From Stentor roeselii (taxonomy: Eukaryota > Ciliophora > Heterotrichea > Heterotrichida > Stentoridae), in the NCBI GenBank assembly GCA_006503475.1, contig RSEH01000060.1, positions 116,549-180,548 of the forward strand: DNA of 64,000 nt, written 5' to 3'. Of this stretch, positions 37,096 to 46,683 are shown in pieces. Position 1 is the first letter of the stretch, and each line of letters begins with the position of its first letter. The notes under the pieces were generated by a model. That model ran no database searches, had not been told where the DNA came from, and worked only from the letters and a program-made list of their open reading frames with translations. The translations under genes were made by a program, and so were the position numbers.

Positions 37096-39630
37096 ATGAG
37101 AAATTGCTTTTCCAGATGCTTTGGTAAAAAACCACATTCAAGTTTCAACACCTCGACACCTAAAGGATTAACAACAGAACCTGATGGAAACGAGTTGATA
37201 CCTAAAGGGGACCTTTGTGGACTGAGCTCTATCAGTAGGCAGTTGATTTGCAATAGTTTAGCATCAGTTCCATTATTTAGAGGGATTCTGGAAGAAAGAC
37301 CAGAGGATTTGCTAAACGAATTAAAATTTGTTACTCATCCAAGTGACACAATCATCACACTTCAATCCTCACCGATTCCGTTTTTTTTTGTTATTGAAAG
37401 TGGAAACAGTGATATAATTGTCAACGGAAAAATTGTAGGAAATGCTTCTTCAGGTTATTCATATGGAGAACTATCCCTCCTTTGCATCCTCAAAAGCACT
37501 CTAACTCTAAAAACCGCATCAAAAGTAAAACTATGGTCCTTAACCCGACAAGATTTCTCATCACTAAAAAAATCCTTTCTAACTCATCACAAATCATCAT
37601 GTCTTCTTCTCCTAAACGAATTTCCCCTTTTTTCTCATCTAAGCCAAGAATCCAAGTCACAAATATCAGAAGCTGCTTTTCTAGTGAACTTCAAAGAAAA
37701 AGAACTAATATGCACGAAGGGAGAAGTCTCCAACTTTTTATACATCATAAAAAATGGAGAAGCTAGCGTGTTAATCGACGATAGAGTAATCGAATCCTTT
37801 TACAACGGGCACTTTTTCGGGGAGATGTTTTTAGTGAATCCAGAAGTGACTAAAAGACTTGCAACTATTCAATGTCAAATTGATTCCCAAGTGTTTTTCG
37901 TTGATTTCCAGTCAATTAAATCAATTGTCGGGTTGAATTATGAAAAAGTCTTTTTGAAGAACATTGTTTTGAACTGTCTTACAAGAGACGAACATGCGAA
38001 ATATCTGCAAAAAGATAAATTCGGAGAAATTTTAGAACTTTTTACATTCAGAAAGACTCCAGCAGGGGCTGTTGTGATTGACGGCAGTAAAGGTATCAAG
38101 TCCTCGGTTTATGTGGTGTGCTTTGGAAGTGTCTCATCCATGCGCAATACCTTTGGAGACTACTCACTTATCGGCTTTCACAACGAAAATCACTTAAAAG
38201 TCGGCACAGGACGGTATCGATGTGATTTCGACTCGTTCATAGCAGAAGCAAAAATCAGTCAAATAGAAAAAACTATTCAAACAACAATTGAAAAATTCGT
38301 GAATCATGCTCAAAGTTTAAACTTTATTCAAAAAAATCTGTTTTTTAACTATTTTCCTCTTAATATACTGGAAAAATTGCTTTTTTCTGCGAAAACTCAA
38401 GATTTTCAAAAGAAATCCTGGATTTTTCAAGATGGTCAAGAAAGTCTTTTTGTTTATTTTGTTAAAACTGGAAGTGTCGGGATTTTTGAATGTGATATTT
38501 TTTTGCATCGGTTTGATGAAGGAAGTACTTTTGGAGAAACTGGAATTTTCCTTGATGTCAGAGTCAACTCGGCAAAAGCTTTGACTGATGTGACGTGCCT
38601 TTTGTTTGATAAAAGAGAAATTCAAGAGTTTTTGAGTAAAGATGTTAAAAACTTTGTTGATCGGATTGCTTTTTTTGAGGATTTTTTTGGGTTAAAAGAT
38701 GTGAGTCTTGGATCTGTTAGTACTGGAAGGGATGATAGGGATTTTTTTGTTAGTCAGTTAATCAAAAAAGACAAAAAGTTATTGGTTGAAGTTGTTTATA
38801 AGAAAAAAGTGAAGAGTTATGATGAGTTTCAACTTTTACTTAATCAGAAATGCGTACTTTCAATTATTAATCATCCTCATATTCCTAGATTTTTGCGTTG
38901 TCTTTCTGATCAGGATTGTGTTTATTTCTGCTATGAGTACTTGGAATATATGCTTTTGAATAAACGTAAAAACAAAAAATTAAGTGAGAAAGCAGCGAAA
39001 TTTATTTTTATTAGTATTATTTCTTCAATTAAATACTTACATGAAAACGGTATCCTGCATCGTGACATAAACCCTGAAAACATTTGCCTTGATAAGGAAG
39101 GATTCGTAAAAATCATCGGGTTCAAATACAGTAAAATGACCGACAGAAGCTACACACTTCTTGACACTAGAGTGGAGTACAAAGCTGTTGAAACCATTTG
39201 CACTGGTATCTACACTCAAGCTTCTGAGCTATGGAGCTGCGGGGTGATTTTTTATGAACTTCTAAGAGGAAAATCACCTTTCGGCTTCAAAGATGAAGAA
39301 ACTTACAACGAAAAAGCTGAAAAAATCATTAATTTCGAATGGAAACAGCTTTCAAAGTCAATCTCAAGTAAAACTCAGTCAATCATCAAAAGTCTTCTCG
39401 CACCTAAAGCTATTCAAAGACTGAAGATAAAAGAAATTCTTACAGATAGATGGAGTAAAGAATTTAACATCGATCAAATATTCAAAGGAATCGCGATTCC
39501 AGAGTACAAGCCGAAGGACACCCAGCTTAATCATAGTCTTAACATGAGAAATAGTTTTAAACCTGATAATAGGCTTAATGCGAAAGACAAGAATAACAAA
39601 ATGATTTTTGACTGGGATTTATACTTTTAG
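37096..39630 (+). CDS. PKG-like pseudokinase A (four CNB domains)
   Basis: 844 residues, one exon. It has a Cys-rich N-terminus (MRNCFSRCFGKK) that could be palmitoylated. CNB repeats start near residues 60, 175, 300 and 415, the third degenerate, then a kinase-like domain covers about 550-795. This four-CNB layout is that of apicomplexan PKG. The first cassette YGELSLLCILKSTLT has lost its Arg (Ser134) but keeps the PKG-like KLWSLTRQDF. Kinase lesions: no Gly loop, beta3 Lys replaced by Glu565, alphaC Glu by Gln584 (LLNQKCV), DFG replaced by GFK (675-677). HRDINPEN is intact. The C-terminus FDWDLYF recalls the WDxDF end of PKGs. Predicted cGMP-pathway pseudokinase; ligand binding by the first site is doubtful. 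Confidence 0.88.
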   Translation: MRNCFSRCFGKKPHSSFNTSTPKGLTTEPDGNELIPKGDLCGLSSISRQLICNSLASVPLFRGILEERPEDLLNELKFVTHPSDTIITLQSSPIPFFFVIESGNSDIIVNGKIVGNASSGYSYGELSLLCILKSTLTLKTASKVKLWSLTRQDFSSLKKSFLTHHKSSCLLLLNEFPLFSHLSQESKSQISEAAFLVNFKEKELICTKGEVSNFLYIIKNGEASVLIDDRVIESFYNGHFFGEMFLVNPEVTKRLATIQCQIDSQVFFVDFQSIKSIVGLNYEKVFLKNIVLNCLTRDEHAKYLQKDKFGEILELFTFRKTPAGAVVIDGSKGIKSSVYVVCFGSVSSMRNTFGDYSLIGFHNENHLKVGTGRYRCDFDSFIAEAKISQIEKTIQTTIEKFVNHAQSLNFIQKNLFFNYFPLNILEKLLFSAKTQDFQKKSWIFQDGQESLFVYFVKTGSVGIFECDIFLHRFDEGSTFGETGIFLDVRVNSAKALTDVTCLLFDKREIQEFLSKDVKNFVDRIAFFEDFFGLKDVSLGSVSTGRDDRDFFVSQLIKKDKKLLVEVVYKKKVKSYDEFQLLLNQKCVLSIINHPHIPRFLRCLSDQDCVYFCYEYLEYMLLNKRKNKKLSEKAAKFIFISIISSIKYLHENGILHRDINPENICLDKEGFVKIIGFKYSKMTDRSYTLLDTRVEYKAVETICTGIYTQASELWSCGVIFYELLRGKSPFGFKDEETYNEKAEKIINFEWKQLSKSISSKTQSIIKSLLAPKAIQRLKIKEILTDRWSKEFNIDQIFKGIAIPEYKPKDTQLNHSLNMRNSFKPDNRLNAKDKNNKMIFDWDLYF

Positions 39631-39793
39631 GCTTTTTACACTTAATTAGATTATTTGATCTCTCATGTTAACATCCTTCAAAACAATGACCTTGCGAGTA
39701 AAAAATCGAATTAATTCGATGAAAAAAAAAAAAAAATTAATATATAAAAACGGATAAAATCCACAATATCAACTCACTTCAAAAATAAAATAA

Positions 39794-42334
39794 ATGAAAA
39801 AATGCATCTTAAAATGCTTCAAAAGCTCATCTAAAAATCCTCAAGATAGTCTCAAAAGCCAATCAATCCTAAAAACAGAGTCAGAAAACCCAGACCTCGA
39901 TTTAAAACAATCTTCCATCAAAATTCCTTCAATCGAAAACGAAAATCTCCACTTTTTAATAAAAAGTCTCAAAAACCTTCCAATTTTCCGTGGTCTTCAA
40001 AAAACCGAGCTAATAAACTCCTCCTGCTTCTTCCGCCGTCTAACATTTTCCCAAAACAAAGAAATCATATCTGAAGGCGACGAAGGAAATTTCCTTTACA
40101 TCCTAATCACCGGTGCCTGTAAAGTAATTAAAAACCAATCAGAAGTCTCGACATTAAAACCAGGATCAGTTTTCGGTGAACTTTCCCTTCTAACCAATCA
40201 AAAGCGTAAAACAACAGTAAAAACTGTTACTCAATCCACCCTTTACACCCTTGATAAACTTAGCTTCAAGTCAATCTTTTCTGTGGTTCAAGCCCGGGAA
40301 CAAGAGTCCTTCGAGCAGATGTTCAAAGCTTCTCCTTTTTTCGCGAGTTTGACTTCTGAGCAGAAAAAGAAAATCTTTGAAATCAGTTTTTTCGGCAAGT
40401 TTAAAGAAAAGGAAAAAATTTGCTCTGAAGGTGAAGAAGCGCTTTTTGTTTATTTCTTGTTAAGAGGGAGAGTTGATGTACTTGTTGAGAATCGAGTTGT
40501 TGGAACTATTGAAGAAAATCACTTATTCGGGGAAATTTCGCTTTTTAATCCATTCGCCGCCCTGCGGGCGGCGACTATTATTTCAAAGGAGACCTGCGAA
40601 GTTTTCCTTATCAGTATCAACGAACTCATTCTCATCTTAGGGCATGATTATCGCAAAGTCCTTCTAAAAAACATTGTTTTTAACTGCATGATGACTGAAA
40701 ACCTTCTGAATTTTTTACCAATCGAACTTATTCATCACATTGCAAATTCCTTTAATTTTCAAGAATTTTCAAAAGAAAGTCTTGTGATTAACTCTGCAGT
40801 TGAACTGGACTCAACCATTGTTGTAGTTTGCTTTGGAAAGATTTTTTCAATGAAAAAAAAATTCAGAAGCTATTCACTTATCGGGCTTAAAAACTTGAAA
40901 CATTTGAAGGTTGGGACTGGAAAGTTCAAAAGTGAAGGATTTTCTATTGTTGGAAGAATTTCTTTTGAAAAAGTTTCTGAAATCATTGGCTGTGAAGAGA
41001 GAAACCTTTTGGAGTATTTAGGAAAACTTGCTGAGCTTAAGTCTGTCAGGTTTTTAAATGGTTTGGAGTTCAGAGATTTGGATTTTGTGTTGAGAAAGGT
41101 TGAAAGGGAACAGTTTGAAAGAGGAGAAGTTATTTTTAATGATGGCTGTCATGATGAAAAGGTTTATATTGTTGATACTGGCGCGGTTGGAGTGTTTGAA
41201 GAAGAAAGTTTTCTTTTTCGTTATGATAGAAAAAGTGTCTTTGGTGAAGATTGCCTTGTTGGAGGAGTACGAGAAAAGACTATGAAGGCCTTGACTCAGG
41301 TTTCTTGTCTTTCACTCAAGAAAGATGATATGATAAACATCATAAATGACAAAATGATCGAATATGTCTACTCAATCAATAAAATCTCAAAATTTTTCAC
41401 CTTAAATCATTTAACTTTCTTCAAACTTCTCTCACAACAAGAAACCCGTGACTGGTACCTTTCATATCATCCTGAAAAAGACATGGTTCTCACTTCTGAA
41501 GTAATTTACAAATCAACTATCAAGACCTTTCCGCATTTTCAACAAATCCTCAATCAAAAATCCGTCATTACTCAACTAGACCATCCTCACATCCCTCGAT
41601 ACATCCGAACCTTATCAGATTCAAAAAGAGTTTATTTCTTTTATCAGTCCTTCAATTCCCTCTCTCTCAGAAATTCCCTTTCTTTGAAAATGTCTGAAAA
41701 AGTTGCACGTTTTTTGATAATGACAATTTTTTCTTCTGTTAATTATCTCCACAACAAAAACATTCTTCATCGAAACATTACTCCTGAAAATATTTTTATT
41801 GACGGGCTTGGCTACGCCAAGCTAACCGGCTTTCAATTCGCTAAACAAACAGCAAGAAGCTACTCTTTGTTAGATACTCAAATCGAGTATCGCGCAAAAG
41901 AAGTCATTTTAGGAAAAGGGTATTCAAAAGATGCTGACTTATGGAGTTGTGGTGTTATTTTATATGAAATGATTCATGGAAAACTTCCTTTTGGAATTGG
42001 AAAGAAAGATGGATATGATTGTATTGTTCGAAAAATCATTAATCGTCAGGTTGGAATGTTTTCGGATAGAGTTTCGGAGAAAGGGAAGCGGGTTTTGAAT
42101 GGACTGCTTCATGGAAATCCTGATAAACGAATGAAACTTGAGGAGGTATTGAAAAGTAAATGGGCTGATTGTATCAGTTTTGATGATATTTTTTATTCGA
42201 AGGCTAAAGCTGAGTTTATTCCTGGAATTAAGGAGATTGATGAGTGTATGAATAAAAATTTAAGGATGAACAAGAAGAGTTCTAAGAACGAGGAAAAAGT
42301 TATTCAAGAATTTGATTGGGATCTTTATTTTTAA
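39794..42334 (+). CDS. PKG-like pseudokinase B (four CNB domains)
   Basis: 846 residues, a tandem paralogue of A, 163 bases downstream. Same order: Cys-containing basic N-terminus (MKKCILKCFK), CNB 1-4, kinase-like domain. CNB 1 has an intact cassette, FGELSLLTNQKRKTT, with Arg138 and a Thr at the position that favours cGMP in PKGs (Thr141). CNB 2 reads FGEISLFNPFAALRAAT. Kinase lesions: beta3 Lys replaced by Glu569, alphaC Glu by Gln588, HRD by HRN (Asn661), DFG by GFQ (679-681). The tail ends FDWDLYF. It should bind cGMP but not transfer phosphate. Two GC-rich perfect hairpins lie inside the coding sequence, at 40554-40574 and 41806-41822. Confidence 0.88.
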   Translation: MKKCILKCFKSSSKNPQDSLKSQSILKTESENPDLDLKQSSIKIPSIENENLHFLIKSLKNLPIFRGLQKTELINSSCFFRRLTFSQNKEIISEGDEGNFLYILITGACKVIKNQSEVSTLKPGSVFGELSLLTNQKRKTTVKTVTQSTLYTLDKLSFKSIFSVVQAREQESFEQMFKASPFFASLTSEQKKKIFEISFFGKFKEKEKICSEGEEALFVYFLLRGRVDVLVENRVVGTIEENHLFGEISLFNPFAALRAATIISKETCEVFLISINELILILGHDYRKVLLKNIVFNCMMTENLLNFLPIELIHHIANSFNFQEFSKESLVINSAVELDSTIVVVCFGKIFSMKKKFRSYSLIGLKNLKHLKVGTGKFKSEGFSIVGRISFEKVSEIIGCEERNLLEYLGKLAELKSVRFLNGLEFRDLDFVLRKVEREQFERGEVIFNDGCHDEKVYIVDTGAVGVFEEESFLFRYDRKSVFGEDCLVGGVREKTMKALTQVSCLSLKKDDMINIINDKMIEYVYSINKISKFFTLNHLTFFKLLSQQETRDWYLSYHPEKDMVLTSEVIYKSTIKTFPHFQQILNQKSVITQLDHPHIPRYIRTLSDSKRVYFFYQSFNSLSLRNSLSLKMSEKVARFLIMTIFSSVNYLHNKNILHRNITPENIFIDGLGYAKLTGFQFAKQTARSYSLLDTQIEYRAKEVILGKGYSKDADLWSCGVILYEMIHGKLPFGIGKKDGYDCIVRKIINRQVGMFSDRVSEKGKRVLNGLLHGNPDKRMKLEEVLKSKWADCISFDDIFYSKAKAEFIPGIKEIDECMNKNLRMNKKSSKNEEKVIQEFDWDLYF
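40554..40574. repeat. GC-rich perfect hairpin inside pseudokinase B
   Basis: Arms TCGCCGCCC and GGGCGGCGA pair perfectly around a TGC loop: nine pairs, eight of them G-C, in an AT-rich gene. It encodes part of the second CNB cassette (FAALRAAT). The paralogues have no such hairpin at the aligned position but the same length of protein. Confidence 0.85.
41806..41822. repeat. GC-rich perfect hairpin inside pseudokinase B
   Basis: Arms GCTTGGC and GCCAAGC around a TAC loop, seven pairs, just before the DFG-equivalent position. Paralogues A and C differ here in sequence but not in length. Confidence 0.8.
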
Positions 42335-42732
42335 TAATTTTAGGGTTTTGAGGATTTTCATTTTGAAGCTGAACATATGATAAGCTTTTTTATTTATTTT
42401 CATCTCTAGAATCTCTTCTGGTCCTTTTAAGATATTCTTGAATTTTTTCGAAAATGAACTTGCTCATAAACTATAACAAAATATGAAACAAGTAAATATA
42501 ATCTTAAAGTTATGAATCTAGTTCCACTCTTAAATTCATAAGCTGCGTTTTTCACTAAATTCCTCAAAAATGAAAATCTTCCAATCACCAAAACTCTTCA
42601 ACCATCCCAAAAAAAAAATCTAAAAAATTTCCCTTTTTTCCAAATCTTCACTCCACTCAAATTCAAAAAATATTCAACTTCTAAATTCCATTTATCGTAC
42701 CCAAGTCCCAATTTTCACCATAAATTAATCTA
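42335..42732. other. Intergenic, G-poor flank
   Basis: 398 bases between pseudokinases B and C. From about 42540 the + strand is rich in A, C and T with very little G, as at other 5' flanks. No gene seen. Confidence 0.5.
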
Positions 42733-45276
42733 ATGCTAAGCTGTTTATCCAAATGCCTGAAAAGATCCTCTGCAAGAGACCCAAGCGATGGCCGAGACTT
42801 AAAGCCAATAGCCCAGACGGATACCGAGCCAAACGAATTGGAATTAAAAGAAGGAATAATCCATTCAAAGCCATTCGGTGACTATTCCGAGAGTTTTCTT
42901 TCAAATACTTTAAAATCCCATTATTTATTCCGAGTGATTCCCGAATCACTCATCTGGAGCTGCATTCCTCTCTTCCGCCATTTATCAGTAAGTCCAGGAA
43001 CTGAGATAGTAACCCAAGGTGAGCCAGATAATTATTTCTACCTAATCTGCACCGGGTACTGCGAAATAATCGTCAATAACAAGCTGGTCTCCAAGGTGTG
43101 CACCGGTTACACCTTTGGAGAACAGGCACTTTTAGTCAATTCAAACAGAAAATCAACTGTTCGAGCCTTATCAAAAAATTCGCTTTGGGCACTTGACAGA
43201 CAAGGTTTTCGAAAAATAATGAAAATCGTTCAAGAAATGAATAAAAACGTTTTTTACTCTCTTATTAATAACTGCCCATTTTTCGCACAAATGACTTCTG
43301 AAGATAAAGAAAAGATTTTTCTTATAAGTTTTTTAGTGAAATTTGAAATTAAAGAAAAAATCTGCTCACAGGGAGACCCGGCTTCTTTTCTTTATTTTTG
43401 TAAGACTGGAAGTGCTGTTGTTGTGAAAGATGGAAAAATTGTTGGAAAAGTTGAATCTGGGCAGATTTTTGGAGAACTTTCTTTTATTAATTCAGGAGAA
43501 TCTAGGGTTGCTTCGATTATTTGTGAAGAACCTTCTGAGGTGTTTTTTATTGATGTTCATAGTTTAAGTGAAGTACTTGGAAAGGAACACCGCAAGGTTC
43601 TGTTGAAAAATGTTATTTTAAATGCTTTGATTGCTGATAAGTATGCTAAACACCTGCCGAAATCGAAAATTGCTGAAATGATTGAAATTTTTAAGATAAT
43701 TGAAATAGAGCCAGGTGTAGAGGTTTCGATTAACAGAAAAAGAGCTGATGTTGTCACTGTTGTCTGCTGTGGACATATCGCTTCGAGTTCTAAAGAATTT
43801 TTTAGTTACTCTTTAATCGGCTTTCAAAATAAGAACCATTTGAAGGTCGGAACTGGACGTTTTAGAAGTGTTTCACGCTCGATTATTGCACAGGCTTATG
43901 ATGCTGATATCAGCAAAATCATTGGCTCGAGCCTTAAGTCATATATTACGAAACTTCACTCTTTAGCGTTTATTCACTCGGTTACGATGTTTAACCATTT
44001 GGAACTCTCTGCGCTAGAGCATATTCATTCGAAGATAGTAAAAAAATCGTTTAGTAAAGGAGAAGAGATATTTTTTGAAGGACAGGCTCATGAGTGCATT
44101 TATATTATTGAGCACGGTTCAGTCGGAACTTACAATTCTGACACTTTTACTTTTCGTTTCGATAGACAAGCAGTCTTCGGTGAAAGTTCTTTAAGATTCT
44201 GCTTAAGAGAATACACCGCTAAAGCCCTAACATCAGTATCCTGCTTAACCCTTTCAAAAAACGACCTATCTTCAATAGCTACTCCCCACCTCTACTCCCT
44301 GATAGACAAAAGCATTCAAAGAAGTCTCAATTTCCAAAAAAGCGATTTCTGCCTAATCGATCAACTTCATCAAATCAAAGACCATGAAATATACCTCGCA
44401 TCAAACATCTCCAACAATTATTTATATCGATGTGAAGTCTTCTTCAAAATAAAAATTTACAATCAAAGCCAATTCCAACTTCTCCTAAACCAAAAATGCG
44501 TAGTCGCTCAATTAAACCATCCTCACATCCCTCGATTCCTTCGAACTCTTTCCGACAAAAATTTCGTTTACTTCTTCTACGAGCATATCGAGTCAGAGTC
44601 ACTCTTTCAAATCCTTTCATCTCAAAAACTCTCAGAAGACGAAAGTCGATTTCTCTTCATCAACCTCTTATCCTGTTTAAAATACCTTCACAATAAAGGC
44701 ATCCTTCATCGTAACTTAACTTCTCAAGCAGTACTCATTGACTCTGAAGGCTTCGCAAAACTCACGGATTTCAGATTTGCAAAGGAAACAAGCAGAAGCT
44801 TGACAATGCTTCCAACACCTGTCGAGTATAAAGCGAAAGAAGTAATTCTTGGAAAAGGTTATAATTCTGCCTCTGAAGTCTGGAGTTGTGGAGTTATTTT
44901 GTATGAAATGGTCTTTGGAGAACTACCTTTTGGAATTTTAGAGAATGATTCTTATCATCAGGCTTGTGATAAAGTTTTGAACTTTGAGTTTGAAGAGGTT
45001 GGGAAAAAAATCTCAAGTTCGCTTAAGGAAGTTTTTTGTGGAATTTTTAAAAGTGACCCGTTTAAAAGGTCTGGAATTAAAGATATTATTGAAAGTTGCT
45101 GGGGAAAAAGGGTTAAAATTAATGATATTTTTTATTGCAAGGCTAAACCGGAATTTAAACCTAAGGTGAAAAAAGGGTTTGATGGGAAAATAGAGAAAAA
45201 GTTTAAATTGAAGATTAGGTTGAATGAGGAGGATAAGAACAATAAGATGAACTTTCAGTGGGATGATTATTTTTAG
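42733..45276 (+). CDS. PKG-like pseudokinase C (four CNB domains)
   Basis: 847 residues, third tandem copy. The N-terminus MLSCLSKCLKR again offers Cys for lipidation. CNB 1 is the most PKG-like of the array: FGEQALLVNSNRKST with Arg139 and Thr142, then SLWALDRQGF, nearly the PKG signature. CNB 2 reads FGELSFINSGESRVAS. CNB 3 is degenerate but keeps YSLIGFQNKNHLKVGTGRFR, a block shared by all three copies. Kinase lesions: beta3 Lys replaced by Glu568, alphaC Glu by Gln587, HRD by HRN (Asn661), catalytic-loop Asn lost (TSQA), DFG by DFR (679-681). The tail ends FQWDDYF. Predicted cGMP-binding pseudokinase. Confidence 0.88.
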   Translation: MLSCLSKCLKRSSARDPSDGRDLKPIAQTDTEPNELELKEGIIHSKPFGDYSESFLSNTLKSHYLFRVIPESLIWSCIPLFRHLSVSPGTEIVTQGEPDNYFYLICTGYCEIIVNNKLVSKVCTGYTFGEQALLVNSNRKSTVRALSKNSLWALDRQGFRKIMKIVQEMNKNVFYSLINNCPFFAQMTSEDKEKIFLISFLVKFEIKEKICSQGDPASFLYFCKTGSAVVVKDGKIVGKVESGQIFGELSFINSGESRVASIICEEPSEVFFIDVHSLSEVLGKEHRKVLLKNVILNALIADKYAKHLPKSKIAEMIEIFKIIEIEPGVEVSINRKRADVVTVVCCGHIASSSKEFFSYSLIGFQNKNHLKVGTGRFRSVSRSIIAQAYDADISKIIGSSLKSYITKLHSLAFIHSVTMFNHLELSALEHIHSKIVKKSFSKGEEIFFEGQAHECIYIIEHGSVGTYNSDTFTFRFDRQAVFGESSLRFCLREYTAKALTSVSCLTLSKNDLSSIATPHLYSLIDKSIQRSLNFQKSDFCLIDQLHQIKDHEIYLASNISNNYLYRCEVFFKIKIYNQSQFQLLLNQKCVVAQLNHPHIPRFLRTLSDKNFVYFFYEHIESESLFQILSSQKLSEDESRFLFINLLSCLKYLHNKGILHRNLTSQAVLIDSEGFAKLTDFRFAKETSRSLTMLPTPVEYKAKEVILGKGYNSASEVWSCGVILYEMVFGELPFGILENDSYHQACDKVLNFEFEEVGKKISSSLKEVFCGIFKSDPFKRSGIKDIIESCWGKRVKINDIFYCKAKPEFKPKVKKGFDGKIEKKFKLKIRLNEEDKNNKMNFQWDDYF

Positions 45277-45909
45277 AGTAATTTTGTGAAATTTTAGTTG
45301 GTTTATGGGTTTTAGAGGTTTGGATTAAAGTTGATGATTTTGTTGATTTTTATTGACAAGATCTTTATGGTTTATATGTTAGAGTATTAGATTATATGTG
45401 TTCTCAAAGTGGATAAGTAAAAAGTCGCTTTATTGTAATAAAATTAGAAGTTACCAAAATTATTTTGTTAAACAAATTTACTAAGATTAATAAGAATGCC
45501 TTCTGTAAGAAAAGGATTCATCTGCTTAAAAATCAACTACAAACAATCAACCTGTACTTGATTATTTTCGGTTTGTTTTGTATCTTGAATCTTAACCTTA
45601 TAATCCAGAACTCAAATATAATCAATCAAATCGACCGTATTCTTATTTTTTAGACTATCACATGACTTACGCTATGCTTCATACTAGACCAGCTAAAATC
45701 CCCAATTTAAAGCCTTTTACTGATAATTTTCCATTTTCACTTCTAATCAATGACTTAGGTGAATAATTCAAAATTATTCTGTTTAATCTCTAAAAATCTA
45801 TCTAAAAGTGTCAAAATTATAAAAAACTTCAGCTAGTTTTCAACTTTTATTAAATATTATTCAGCAGTTGATCTAGAAAATCTAATCAAAATCTCTACCA
45901 TATAAAAAT
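45277..45909. other. Intergenic, nothing recognised
   Basis: 633 bases after pseudokinase C. The first 130 bases are C-poor (G/T-rich), then AT-rich. A 62-codon frame near 45465-45653 opens with TTG and has the composition of random AT-rich DNA. No RNA recognised. Confidence 0.5.
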
Positions 45910-46341
45910 ATGTCAACCAACAACAGTAACCTCAGTAAATCGAACAGTCTAGAGCGAATCCATCAGCTTTGTCAGAGTGGACTGCATTATTATACCGATT
46001 TATTTAATAAAGCCCTTCAAAATAATGATTGGGGAACACTTAGAGACCTTTCGATGAAATTCGAAAAAGACTGCTATTCGATCGGTGAAGTTGAGATTGC
46101 GGGAAAATTGATTCTACTAAGACTCCACCTTCAATCTAATTCTGTGGATAAAACCTTAGTAGAACAAAATTTAAGGACCATTTTCGATCTGTCTTTGAAT
46201 TTGCAGCATTTTCTCGTGAAGCATTTGGAAAACTCGAACTTTCGGATTGATGAAAGTAATTTAAATTATATAAACCTGGATCAGGACCCAAAAGATCACG
46301 TCGAAAATTCCTGGGTTTTTAGTATATGCAAATTACAGTAA
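45910..46341 (+). CDS. Small HPt-like protein lacking the phospho-histidine
   Basis: 143 residues. Residues about 25-110 follow the helical pattern of histidine-phosphotransfer domains: LFNKALQNNDWGTLRDLSMKF, then GEVEIAGKLILLRLHLQS and VEQNLRTIFDLSLNL. They match the HPt series ALxxgDwexLrxlAHxLKGxaxxiGaxeLaxxl. The phospho-acceptor His of AHxLKG would fall at the Met of SMKFEK, so it is absent. Pseudo-HPt proteins act as dominant regulators in plants; here the role is unknown. The assignment is by eye from spacing and hydrophobicity. It sits between the PKG-like array and the guanylyl cyclase on the same strand. Confidence 0.5.
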   Translation: MSTNNSNLSKSNSLERIHQLCQSGLHYYTDLFNKALQNNDWGTLRDLSMKFEKDCYSIGEVEIAGKLILLRLHLQSNSVDKTLVEQNLRTIFDLSLNLQHFLVKHLENSNFRIDESNLNYINLDQDPKDHVENSWVFSICKLQ

Positions 46342-46683
46342 CTAATTGACTAGTAAATTACGAATATTATTTTAATAAATGCAGCTTTGAAAAAGGTTAT
46401 GAGTCTTAACTTTATTGTAAGGTGATGGAATAGATTGTAAAGAGGCTTAATATTTTATTTATAGAATTATCAATGATTTGACTTGATTTTAGTTAAATTT
46501 AGAATAGTTGTCATAAGGATATCAATTATATACTATTATTACCTTAATTTCGAAAATAACCAAGTTTTAAAGATTCATATGATACTTAATTAACATCTTT
46601 AAAATTTATCCAATTTCACCATTGAATTTCAAATTGAAATCTTAGTTACATTCCAAAGAAAATATGATAAATCTAGTAATAAA
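46342..46683. other. Intergenic upstream of the guanylyl cyclase
   Basis: 342 AT-rich bases between the HPt-like gene and the cyclase start. No open frame, RNA or distinctive motif found. Confidence 0.5.

Noticed and set aside
39720-39740. Poly-A run before pseudokinase B
   Set aside because: Simple homopolymer in a promoter-side spacer; no sign of a processed retrocopy, since the downstream gene is full length and has paralogues on both sides with the same intronless form.
45465-45653. A 62-codon hydrophobic frame
   Set aside because: It opens with TTG, has no neighbouring exon with a 15-base intron, and its Leu/Ile/Asn composition is that of AT-rich random DNA.
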